DNA from: Pseudomonadota bacterium
Lineage (GTDB): Bacteria > Pseudomonadota > Gammaproteobacteria > Burkholderiales > Burkholderiaceae_C
Reading direction: 5' to 3'
DNA: 34,155 nucleotides
Assembly (NCBI GenBank): GCA_963204815.1
Contig: CAUJHQ010000064.1
Location: 1-34,155 of the forward strand
Shown here: positions 16,801-23,370 of the stretch, in pieces
Position numbering within the stretch: the stretch's first letter is position 1
Layout of the letters: every line of letters begins with the position of its first letter
Notes under the pieces: generated by a model
Told to the model about the DNA's origin: nothing
Seen by the model: only the letters and a program-made list of their open reading frames with translations
Databases searched by the model: none
Position numbers and translations under genes: made by a program

Positions 16801-19278
16801 GTCATGCAGACGGCCGACCTGCGGGCCATCGGCACCGCCGGTGCGCGTGCGCTGACGAGTGACCAGATCGCCGCCCTCGAATCCGACCAGATCGCGGCGC
16901 TGACCGCCGCCCAGGTGGCCGCGCTGACGACCGATCAGCTGTCGACGATGGGCAGCGACGACCTCAACGCCTTCACGACTGCACAGATCGCCGCGCTGAC
17001 GACCGCCCAGGTCGCCTCGCTGACGACCGAGCAGCTGTCGACGATGGAGACGGCCGACCTGGCGGCGCTGACCAGCGCGCAGGTGCGCGCCCTCGGCACC
17101 GCCGGTGTCGAGGCGCTCGACTCGGCGCAACTGCAGGCTCTGAGCACGACGCAGTACGCCGCGATGACGACCGCGCAAGTGGCCGCCATCGAGACGGATG
17201 ACATCGCGGTGATGGAAACGGCCGACCTGCGCGCAATCGGCACCGCCGGCGCCCGTGCGCTGACGAGCGACCAGATCGCGGCCCTCGAATCTGACCAGAT
17301 CGCCGCGCTGACGGCTGCGCAAGTGGCCGCGCTGACGACCACCCAGCTGTCGACCATGGGCAGCGACGACCTCAACGCCTTCACGACCGCGCAAATCGCC
17401 GCGCTGACGACCGCCCAGGTCGCGTCGCTGACGACCGAGCAGCTGTCGACGATGGAGACGGCCGACCTGGCCGCGCTGACGTCGGCGCAAGTCCGCGCCC
17501 TCGGCACCGCCGGTGTCGAGGCGCTCGACTCGGCTCAGCTCCAGGCCCTGAGCACGGCGCAGTACGCCGCGATGACGACCGCGCAAGTGGCCGCCATCGA
17601 GACCGACGACATCGCGGTGATGGAAACGGCCGACCTGCGGGCCATCGGCACCGCCGGCGCCCGTGCGCTGACGAGTGACCAGATCGCCGCGCTCGAGTCC
17701 GACCAGATCGCGGCGCTGACCGCCGCCCAGGTGGCCGCGCTGACGACCGCCCAGCTGTCGACGATGGGCAGCGATGACCTGAACGCCTTCACGACGGCGC
17801 AAGTCGCTGCGTTGACGACCGCCCAGGTCGCGTCGCTGACCACCGAGCAGCTGTCGACGATGGAGACGGCCGACCTGGCCGCGTTGTCCTCGGCCCAGAT
17901 CCGTGCCCTCGGCACCGCCGGTGTCGAAGCGCTCGACTCGGCACAGCTGCAGGCGCTGACGACCGCGCAGTACGCCGCGATGACGACCGCGCAAGTGGCC
18001 GCCATCGAAACCGACGACATCGCGGTGATGGAAACCGCCGACCTGCGTGCCCTGGGCACCACCGGTATCCGCGCGCTCACCAGCGACCAGCTCGGCGCGC
18101 TCGAGTCCGACCAGATCGCCGCGCTGACCACGGCCCAGGTGGCCGCGCTGACGACGGCGCAGATCGAAGGCCTCGGCAGCGACGAGATCAACGCGCTGAC
18201 GACGGCGCAGTTCGCCGCCCTGACCACGGCGCAGATCGCCGCCATCGAGACCGCGGACTTCGCGGCGCTCGAGAGCGATGACCTGCGCGCCCTGTCGGCG
18301 GCCGGCGTGCGTGCCATCACGACCGACCAGCTCGGCGCGCTCGACAGCGACCAGCTGGCGGCGCTGACGACCACGCAGGTGGCGGCGCTGACGACGGCGC
18401 AGGTGGCGTCGCTCGTGACCGATGACTTCAACGCCTTCACGACGGCGCAGTTCCGCGCGATGACGACGGCGCAGGCCGCCGCCTTCACGACCGAACAGGT
18501 CGCGGCGATGGAGACCGAAGACTTCGCAGCCCTGGTCGGCAGCGTGGTGGGCGCGCTCGGCACGGCGCAGATCGAGGCGCTGACGACCGACCATGCGGTG
18601 GCCCTGACGAGCGCCCAGCTCGACGCCATGCTGACGGCGCAGATCCGCGCGCTGGAGACCGAGGACCTGGCCGCGATCCAGACCGAGGACCTGCGCGTGC
18701 TGGACATCGCCCAGATGCGCGCCTTCTCGACCGACCAGATCCAGGGCCTGACGAGCGACCAGATCGACGCCCTCTCGTCGGCGCAGATCGCCAACCTGAC
18801 GACGGCGCAGATCGCCGCCATCGAGACCGACGACCTCGGCGCGATCGGCAGCACCGAACTGCGTGCGCTGTCGACGGCGCAGATCCGCGCGCTGACCAGC
18901 GAGCAGGTCGACGCGCTCGACACCGACCAGGTCGCCGCGCTCACCACCGCGCAGGTGGCGGCGCTGGAGACCGACGACATCCAGGCGCTCGGCACCGAGG
19001 GCATCGTGGCCCTCACCTCGATCCAGCTCGCGGCGCTGTCGACCGAGCAGTACGCCAGCATCACGACCGACCAGTTCGCTTCGCTGTCCAGCGCCGACAT
19101 CACGGCGCTGACGACGGCGCAGGCCGCGGCGCTGACGACCGACCAGGTGGTGGCGTTCACGACCGAACAGATCGCCGGCCTCGAGTCGCGCGACATCGCG
19201 GCGATGACGGGTGCGCAGATGGCCGCCTTCGAGACCGACGACATCGCGGTCATGACGGGCAGCCAGCTCGACGCCTTC
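10897..19278 (+). repeat. 24-bp (octapeptide) tandem array, 349 units
   Basis: The coding sequence advances in 24-bp units from the ATG to 19278. The span is 8382 bp, exactly 349 x 24 plus 6, the 6 being two inserted codons near 13663 and 14482. Units at both ends are the most diverged and those between about 11560 and 18093 are organised into longer repeats. Confidence 0.93.
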
Positions 19279-19956
19279 CTGCTGGCGTCGCCGATCGTGC
19301 TGGACCTGGACGGCAACGGCATCAGCACGGTGTCGGTGGCCAACGGGGTGAAGTTCGACCTCAACGGCACCGGCAACGCCGCGCAGGTGGGCTGGGTCGG
19401 CGCGGGTGACGGCCTGCTGGTGCGCGACCGCAACGGCGACGGCAGCATCAACGACGGCACCGAGCTGTACGGCGTGGCCACGTTGAACGCCAACGGCCAG
19501 CGCAGCGGCAACGGCTACGCGGCGATGGCCACCGAAGACAGCAACGGCGACGGCAAGCTCAGCAGCGCCGATGCGAACTTCGACCAGCTCAAGCTGTGGG
19601 TCGACGGCAACCACGACGGCAAGACCGACGCCGGCGAACTGCGCGGCCTGGCCGACTTCGGCATCGTCGAGATCGACCTCAGCTACGCGGTGACCAGCGA
19701 GTCGAACAACGGCAACCACGTCGGCATGGTGTCCAGCTACACCACCGCCGACGGCCAGAGCGGCGCGGTGGCCGACGTGTGGTTCGCGAAGGCGGCCCCG
19801 ACCGCCGGCGAACTGCTGGCCGAGGCCCCGGCCGAACTGCTGGCCGGCAGCACGCCGGCCGCCGCGGCACCGCAGGCGGGCACCACGCTGATGTCGAACG
19901 CTTCGCTGCGCAGCCTGCTCGACGAAGAGCAGAACCGCCAGGCCCCGCTGGTCTGA
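10897..19956 (+). CDS. Giant octapeptide-repeat protein with C-terminal Ca-binding-like domain (3019 aa)
   Basis: The first 2794 residues are 349 consecutive octapeptides of the form x-A-L-T-T-A-Q-[IVL], starting at residue 1 and interrupted only by two single-residue insertions (the T-S-P-Q-L sites). Position 3 is nearly always L/M/I/F, position 5 T/S, and position 8 an aliphatic or aromatic residue. The octad region has no Cys or Lys, one Trp and hardly any Pro, and is acidic. Residues about 2795-3019 form a different domain: SPIVLDLDGNGI, then EF-hand-like loops D-R-N-G-D-G-S-I-N-D-G-T-E, D-S-N-G-D-G-K-L and D-G-N-H-D-G-K. This domain type is common at the C-terminus of large surface or type-I-secreted proteins. 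There is no signal peptide, which fits type I secretion. AAGGA lies 7 bp before the ATG. The likely role is a cell-surface or matrix adhesin, by inference. No secretion genes are adjacent. The repeat fold is unknown to me. Confidence 0.9.
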   Translation: MATIISSLSTAQIASLSTATIRGLSTEDWDAFSTAQIQALTTAQVAAIPTLGFSILDTEQFAAFQTSALRAIGTTAFQTLTTAQLGALESDQIAGLTNNQVAAFTTAQLTNLDTDDFRALTTAQYAAMSTRQVAAITTEQIAAIESQDLAALGTAAVRALTTDQIVALGSDSIAALTATQYAAMTTGQVAAIETADIAALQTADLRAMGTAGVRALTSDQLAALDSTQIAALSTAQVAALTTAQISTLGSDDLNALTTAQFAALTTAQVAALTTAQISTLETADLAALSVGQVRALGTAGVEALDSAQLQALTTTQYAAMTTAQVAAIETADISALQTADLRGLGATGARALTTDQLAALESDQIAALTTAQIAALSTAQVASLGSDDLNALTTAQVAALTTAQVAALTTEQLSTMETADLAALSSAQVRALGTAGVEALDSAQLQALTTTQYAAMTTAQVAAIETDDIAVMQTADLRAIGTAGARALTSDQIAALESDQIAALTAAQVAALTTAQLSTMGSDDLNAFTTAQIAALTTAQVASLTTEQLSTMETADLAALTSAQVRALGTAGVEALDSAQLQALTTAQYAAMTTAQVAAIETDDIAVMQTADLRAIGAAGARALTSDQIAALESDQIAALTSAQVAALTTAQLSTMGSDDLNAFTTAQVAALTTAQVASLTTEQLSTMETADLAALTSAQVRALGTAGVEALDSAQLQALSTTQYAAMTTAQVAAIETDDIAVMQTADLRAIGTAGARALTSDQLAALESDQIAALTAAQVAALTTAQLSTMGSDDLNAFTTAQIAALTTAQVASLTTEQLSTMETADLAALTSAQVRALGTAGVEALDSAQLQALTTAQYAAMTTAQIAAIETDDIAVMQTADLRAIGTAGARALTSDQLGALESDQLAALTTAQIAALTTSPQLVNLGSDDLNALTTAQIAALTTAQIANLTTAQLSTMETADLAALTSAQVRALGTAGVEALDSAQLQALSTTQYAAMTTAQVAAIETDDIAVMQTADLRAIGTAGARALTSDQLAALESDQIAALTAAQVAALTTAQLSTMGSDDLNAFTTAQIAALTTAQVASLTTEQLSTMETADLAALSSAQIRALGTAGVEALDSAQLQALTTAQYAAMTTAQIAAIETDDIAVMQTADLRAIGTAGARALTSDQIAALESDQIAALTTAQVAALTTSPQLVNMSSDDLNALTTAQIAALTTTQIANLTTGQVSTMESADLAALTTAQVRALTTDAIEALDSAQLQALSTTQYAAMTTAQIAAIETDDIAVMQTADLRAIGTAGARALTSDQIAALESDQIAALTAAQVAALTTAQLSTMGSDDLNAFTTAQIAALTTAQVAALTTEQLSTMETADLAALTSAQVRALGTAGVEALDSAQLQALTTAQYAAMTTAQVAAIETDDIAVMQTADLRAIGTAGARALTSDQIAALESDQIAALTSAQVAALTTAQLSTMGSDDLNAFTTAQIAALTTAQVASLTTEQLSTMETADLAALTSAQVRALGTAGVEALDSAQLQALSTAQYAAMTTAQVAAIETDDIAVMQTADLRAIGTAGARALTSDQIAALESDQIAALTAAQVAALTTAQLSTMGSDDLNAFTTAQIAALTTAQVASLTTEQLSTMETADLAALTSAQVRALGTAGVEALDSAQLQALGTAQYAAMTTAQIAAIETDDIAVMQTADLRAIGTAGARALTSDQIAALESDQIAALTSAQVAALTTAQLSTMGSDDLNAFTTAQIAALTTAQVASLTTEQLSTMETADLAALTSAQVRAQGTAGVEALDSAQLQALSTTQYAAMTTAQVAAIETDDIAVMQTADLRAIGTAGARALTSDQIAALESDQIAALTAAQVAALTTAQLSTMGSDDLNAFTTAQIAALTTAQVAALTTEQLSTMETADLAALTSAQVRALGTAGVEALDSAQLQALGTAQYAAMTTAQVAAIETDDIAVMQTADLRAIGTAGARALTSDQIAALESDQIAALTAAQVAALTTDQLSTMGSDDLNAFTTAQIAALTTAQVASLTTEQLSTMETADLAALTSAQVRALGTAGVEALDSAQLQALSTTQYAAMTTAQVAAIETDDIAVMETADLRAIGTAGARALTSDQIAALESDQIAALTAAQVAALTTTQLSTMGSDDLNAFTTAQIAALTTAQVASLTTEQLSTMETADLAALTSAQVRALGTAGVEALDSAQLQALSTAQYAAMTTAQVAAIETDDIAVMETADLRAIGTAGARALTSDQIAALESDQIAALTAAQVAALTTAQLSTMGSDDLNAFTTAQVAALTTAQVASLTTEQLSTMETADLAALSSAQIRALGTAGVEALDSAQLQALTTAQYAAMTTAQVAAIETDDIAVMETADLRALGTTGIRALTSDQLGALESDQIAALTTAQVAALTTAQIEGLGSDEINALTTAQFAALTTAQIAAIETADFAALESDDLRALSAAGVRAITTDQLGALDSDQLAALTTTQVAALTTAQVASLVTDDFNAFTTAQFRAMTTAQAAAFTTEQVAAMETEDFAALVGSVVGALGTAQIEALTTDHAVALTSAQLDAMLTAQIRALETEDLAAIQTEDLRVLDIAQMRAFSTDQIQGLTSDQIDALSSAQIANLTTAQIAAIETDDLGAIGSTELRALSTAQIRALTSEQVDALDTDQVAALTTAQVAALETDDIQALGTEGIVALTSIQLAALSTEQYASITTDQFASLSSADITALTTAQAAALTTDQVVAFTTEQIAGLESRDIAAMTGAQMAAFETDDIAVMTGSQLDAFLLASPIVLDLDGNGISTVSVANGVKFDLNGTGNAAQVGWVGAGDGLLVRDRNGDGSINDGTELYGVATLNANGQRSGNGYAAMATEDSNGDGKLSSADANFDQLKLWVDGNHDGKTDAGELRGLADFGIVEIDLSYAVTSESNNGNHVGMVSSYTTADGQSGAVADVWFAKAAPTAGELLAEAPAELLAGSTPAAAAPQAGTTLMSNASLRSLLDEEQNRQAPLV
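11560..18093 (+). repeat. Sixteen 408-bp higher-order repeats (17 octads each)
   Basis: Copies begin at 11560, 11968, 12376, 12784, 13192, 13600, 14011, 14419, 14830, 15238, 15646, 16054, 16462, 16870, 17278 and 17686, and the array ends at 18093. Spacing is 408 bp throughout, except 411 bp for the copies at 13600 and 14419, which carry the extra codon. Each copy runs from an A-A-L-E-S-D-Q-I-type octad through S-T-M-G-S-D-D-L, S-T-M-E-T-A-D-L and Q-A-L-x-T-x-Q-Y to R-A-L-T-S-D-Q-I. Differences between interior copies are mostly synonymous. Confidence 0.93.
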
Positions 19957-19963
19957 GGCGGCG

Positions 19964-20105
19964 CGTGCAACGCCGGAAGGCGTTGCACGGCTGCCGAAGG
20001 CCCGAGCGCGATTTCACGCGCGAAGGCTGAGTCCGCGCACAAGACGCCGGAAGGCGTCTTGTGGCTGACGAAGGCCTGAGCGCGACTTCACGCGCGAAGG
20101 CTGGG
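19964..20105 (+). repeat. Two 74-bp tandem repeats with compensatory GNRA hairpins
   Basis: Each unit starts with an 11-bp perfect stem around a GGAA tetraloop: CGTGCAACGCC/GGCGTTGCACG at 19964-19989 and CACAAGACGCC/GGCGTCTTGTG at 20038-20063. The outer halves differ between units but stay paired. Each is followed by a conserved segment with a second hairpin, GCGCG-N6-CGCGC (20006-20021 and 20080-20095), and GAAGGCTG. They lie 8 bp after the giant gene's stop. On the plus strand the loop is a GNRA tetraloop, favouring RNA function in that orientation. They could act as a 3'-UTR structure or be members of an interspersed repeat family. Confidence 0.8.
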
Positions 20106-20197
20106 GCCAGGTTCGACCCTGCCACGATCCGCGAGACGCCTGGCGGGCGCATTCCGGGCCCGGTCTGACCCTGACGACCCGCAAGGGGCGCCCGGCC
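20106..20197. other. Intergenic remainder between convergent genes
   Basis: This 92-bp stretch between the tandem repeats and the apbE stop has short partly palindromic segments (CAGGTTCGACCCTG, GGTCTGACCC) but no clear terminator T-tract and no gene that I can support. Confidence 0.4.
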
Positions 20198-21163
20198 TCA
20201 GGTGTCGGCGAAGAACCCGGCGCCCGCCGTGCGCAGCGCACGGCCGTCTCGCGTGACGAACAAGGCATCGAGCCCGAGCCGGCGCGCGAGCGACAGGCCA
20301 GCGTCTTCGCCCAGCACCATGAGCGCGGTCGCATAGGCGTCGGCATCCATGCAGGTCGCCGCGATGACCGTCACCGACGCCAGCGCATTGCGCAGCGGCG
20401 TGCCGCTGCGCGGGTCCATCGTGTGCGACACGCGAGCGCCGTCCACCTCGGCCCAGTGGCGGTAGTCGCCGGAGGTCGCGATCGCCGCATCGCCGAGCTC
20501 GATCACCGCCATCGCGCGGCGGCGATCGTGCTCCGGCGCCTCCAGCGCGATGGCCCACGCGGAACCGTCGGGCTTGGTGCCGCGGGCGCGCAATTCGCCG
20601 TCGATGCCCACCAGCCACGAGCCGATGCCCTGCGCGTCGAGCACGCGGCCGAGCTCGTCGACGCCGAAGCCCTTGGCGATGCCGCACAGGTCCAGCGACA
20701 CCGGGCCGTGCTTGCGCACGCGGCCGGCGGCCACGTCGACTTCGAGCAGCGTCTCGATCGGGGCGCGCGGCTGCGCGGCGACCGGCGCGCGCGGCGGCGG
20801 CGCGGCCGAGGGCCCGAAGCCCCAGGCGTCGACCAGGTCGCCGACGCCGATGTCGAAGGCGTGGCCGGTCTCGCGTCCGATCCCGATCGAGCGCTGCAGC
20901 ACGGTGGCCAGGTTCGCGGGTACTTGAACCCAGTCGCCCGGCGCGGCGCGGTTCAGGCGCGACAGGTCGGAGTCGGGCTTCCAGTTCGACATCTGCCGGT
21001 CGACGGCCGTCACCGCCGCGTGCAGCGCGGCGGCGATGGCCTTCACGTCGGCGTGCGGCGGCACGGTGAAGCGCGCGCTGTAGCGCGTGCCCATCGTGTC
21101 GCCGCTGGCGCGGCAGTCGTTCAGCCCGGCCTCGGGCAGCCACTCAATAGACGTCTTCGACAT
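20198..21163 (-). CDS. apbE: FAD:protein FMN transferase ApbE
   Basis: ApbE transfers FMN from FAD to a Thr or Ser in target proteins through a phosphoester bond, using Mg2+. The 321-residue product has the family landmarks: G-D-T-M-G-T at 21-26, DLCGIAKGFGVD around 158-169, TSGDYRH at 230-236, SHTMDPRSG at 246-254, and MDADAYATA near 272-280, which includes Mg-binding acidic residues. The start at 21163 overlaps the end of the upstream flavoreductase gene by 20 bp, so the genes are translationally coupled. Unlike most ApbE proteins it has no signal peptide or lipobox; the N-terminus begins only about 20 residues before the first motif. Either it acts in the cytoplasm or an unusual upstream start is used. 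Confidence 0.92.
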   Translation of the reverse strand: MSKTSIEWLPEAGLNDCRASGDTMGTRYSARFTVPPHADVKAIAAALHAAVTAVDRQMSNWKPDSDLSRLNRAAPGDWVQVPANLATVLQRSIGIGRETGHAFDIGVGDLVDAWGFGPSAAPPPRAPVAAQPRAPIETLLEVDVAAGRVRKHGPVSLDLCGIAKGFGVDELGRVLDAQGIGSWLVGIDGELRARGTKPDGSAWAIALEAPEHDRRRAMAVIELGDAAIATSGDYRHWAEVDGARVSHTMDPRSGTPLRNALASVTVIAATCMDADAYATALMVLGEDAGLSLARRLGLDALFVTRDGRALRTAGAGFFADT

Positions 21164-23354
21164 AGCGGCCCTGCAGGCGCAGCTGTGCGACGGTCAGGCC
21201 CGAGCCGGCGAGGATGCGTTCCCAAGCCGCCGCCACGCCCTCGGCCATGCTGCGGCCGCCGCACACCAGCACCTGTGCGCCCTGCGCCACCAGTTCGCGC
21301 AGGCGCGGCGCGTCGGTGAGCAGGCGGTCCTGCACGTAGGCCTTGCCCGCCGAGCGCGAGAACGCGGTGGTCAGTGTGCTCAGCCGCTGGTCGGTGACGA
21401 GGCGGCCGAGTTCCTCGCGGTAGAGAAAGCCATCGTCCTCGCTGCGGGCGCCGAAGTACAGGTGCATCGGCCGTCGCGGCGGGTTGTGGCGCGCGAAGCC
21501 GATCAGCGGGCCGATGCCGGTGCCGGCGCCGACCAGGATCACCGGCGCGGCGCCGGCCGCCGGGCGGAAGCTTTCGTGCGGCCGCACGAAAGCCTCGATC
21601 GTCGCGCCCGGTTCGAGGCCGGTCAGGTAGCGCGAGCAGACGCCATCCGGATGCCGGCGCACGCAGATCTCGACCACGCCGTCGGACGCGGCGCTGGCCA
21701 GCGAGTAGTAGCGCGGCGACGCGCCGTCCGGCGGCAACACGCCGAGCAGGTCACCGGTCTCGAAGGCCGGCCAGCCGCGGCGCCACCAGGCCATGCGCGG
21801 CGGCGGCGGCGGCTCGGCCGGCGCGAAGCGCAGCACGGCGGTCAGCGTCTGCGGGTCGCTGCCGTAGTCGGTGCGCGAGACCAGCCGCAGCGGCATCGTG
21901 CGCGGCAGCAGCGGCCGGTAGCGCACGTCCAGCGTGACGCCCAGCGACTCGGCGAGCCGATCGCACCACTGCCGGAATTCGGGCTCGGACTGCCGGTCGA
22001 CGGTGCCCGGCGCACGCAACGGCGCCAGGCCCTTCGCGGCCAGCGCCTCGTGCACCTGCGTCGCGTAGCCACAGAAGCGCGGGAACTGGCGGTCGCCGAA
22101 GCCGAGCACGGCGAACGAGGCGCCGTCGGCATCCGTCACACGCGCCAGCCGGTCGAGGAACTGGCGTGCGCCCGACGGCGCCTCGCCGTCGCCGTAGGTG
22201 GCGGTCAGCACCAGCCAGCGCCGCGCCTGGCGGTAGCGCGGCGCCAGCGCGTTCATCGGCGCGGTGTGCACGCGCAGGCCGGCTCGGGTCAGCGCGTCGT
22301 GCAGCGCCACGGCGAAGCCCCAGGTGGTGTTGCTCTCGCTGCCGACGAGCAGCACGGTGTCGGCCTCCTGCGCGGCCGCATTGCCGGCCAGCCGCGGCTG
22401 GGCCTGCCGGCGGCGCCACCAGAGCAGCGTGCCGGTCACGGCCAGCAGCGGCACGGTCAGCGACGCAGCGCCGAGCAGCAGCGCCAGCCACCACAGCCCG
22501 TCGCCGGTGTGCAGCATGCGCACGGTGGCGTGCAGGCGCTGCCAGCCGTCGAGTGGCGTGTAGGTCAGCCAGGTGCCGGTGGCGGGGTCGACCATGCCGG
22601 CGCCGTCGGCGGTCTCCAGCTCGATCACGTCGGTGGGGTCGTCGGCGCTGGCCAGCTTCAGCTGCTGCAGCTGCGCCACGGCGACGCCCTGCAGCGCCGG
22701 CATGCGGCCGAGCGGCATCGCCGTGGCGGCGCTCGGCTTCGCGTCGAGGAACAGGTCGGTGCCGCCGCCCTCGGGCAGCAGGCCGAAGGTCGACAGCGAC
22801 ATCAGCACGCCGGTGGCGGCCGACAGCACCAGGCCGACCAGCACGACACGCGCGGTCTCGTCGTGCAGCCGCTGCAGCGTGTTGCCGCGCACGCGGTCGA
22901 ACAGCCGCCGCCAGCCGCCCATGCGGCGCGCGAGCAGCAGCACGCCGGAGATGGCGATGAACAGCATGAAGGCGGCGGCCACGCCGACCGCGATGCGCCC
23001 CGGGTCGTCGAGCAGCAGCTTGCGATGCAGGTTCTTCACCCAGCGCTGGACGGCCGATGCCTGGTAGTCGCCCAGCGCCTGGCCGGTGGCCGGGTCGATG
23101 ACCGAGGCCTGCGTGTCCGCGCCGACGAGGTGGTACGCGACGATCGTGCCGGAGGGGTGCCGCACGAGCGTCTCCACGCCGGGCAGGCGGGTGCTCGCGC
23201 GGGCGGCCAGTGTCGCCACGTCGAGCTCGCCCGTGGCGCTGGCCTGTGCGCGCTCGAGCGCCGGAAAGACCGACAGCACCGCGCCCGTGAGCGCGACCAG
23301 CATCAGCAACAGCGCGGCGAACAGCCCGGGCAGCGAATGAAGTCTGCGAAGCAT
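21144..23354 (-). CDS. PepSY membrane protein fused to flavodoxin and FAD/NAD(P)H reductase domains
   Basis: This 736-residue inner-membrane protein has a PepSY-associated transmembrane part at 1-315: spans near 10-30, 120-142, 168-186 and 287-312, with His residues in NLHRKLLL (110), RLHDETA (164) and MLHTGDG (282) that could bind heme. A flavodoxin-like domain follows at about 332-480 (TATYGDGEAP at 384-393). A ferredoxin-reductase-like module completes it, with the FAD motif S-P-R-Y-Y-S-L and the NAD(P) motif GAGTGIGPLIGF. The layout would carry electrons from cytoplasmic NAD(P)H through FAD and FMN to the membrane and then the periplasm. The ATG at 23354 was chosen because it begins at the first membrane span. 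It sits between the DUF2271 and apbE genes in one operon. Confidence 0.9.
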   Translation of the reverse strand: MLRRLHSLPGLFAALLLMLVALTGAVLSVFPALERAQASATGELDVATLAARASTRLPGVETLVRHPSGTIVAYHLVGADTQASVIDPATGQALGDYQASAVQRWVKNLHRKLLLDDPGRIAVGVAAAFMLFIAISGVLLLARRMGGWRRLFDRVRGNTLQRLHDETARVVLVGLVLSAATGVLMSLSTFGLLPEGGGTDLFLDAKPSAATAMPLGRMPALQGVAVAQLQQLKLASADDPTDVIELETADGAGMVDPATGTWLTYTPLDGWQRLHATVRMLHTGDGLWWLALLLGAASLTVPLLAVTGTLLWWRRRQAQPRLAGNAAAQEADTVLLVGSESNTTWGFAVALHDALTRAGLRVHTAPMNALAPRYRQARRWLVLTATYGDGEAPSGARQFLDRLARVTDADGASFAVLGFGDRQFPRFCGYATQVHEALAAKGLAPLRAPGTVDRQSEPEFRQWCDRLAESLGVTLDVRYRPLLPRTMPLRLVSRTDYGSDPQTLTAVLRFAPAEPPPPPRMAWWRRGWPAFETGDLLGVLPPDGASPRYYSLASAASDGVVEICVRRHPDGVCSRYLTGLEPGATIEAFVRPHESFRPAAGAAPVILVGAGTGIGPLIGFARHNPPRRPMHLYFGARSEDDGFLYREELGRLVTDQRLSTLTTAFSRSAGKAYVQDRLLTDAPRLRELVAQGAQVLVCGGRSMAEGVAAAWERILAGSGLTVAQLRLQGRYVEDVY

Positions 23355-23370
23355 CGTGTCCCTGCGGTCC

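Noticed and set aside
11560-18093. CRISPR array
   Set aside because: Repeats are contiguous, coding and in frame, with no unique spacers.
10897-19278. TAL-effector-like DNA-binding repeats, because L-T-x-x-Q-V-x-A-I occurs in both
   Set aside because: The period is 8 residues (136 for the long unit), not 33-35, and there is no hypervariable di-residue.
12853-19719. Very long open frame on the minus strand opposite the giant gene (about 2288 codons), and others in further frames
   Set aside because: It results from the 24-bp periodicity and GC-rich codons of the plus-strand gene: one stop-free unit copied many times stays open. Its product is a low-complexity Arg/Gly/Gln string with no domains, and the plus frame has the Shine-Dalgarno and a C-terminal domain.
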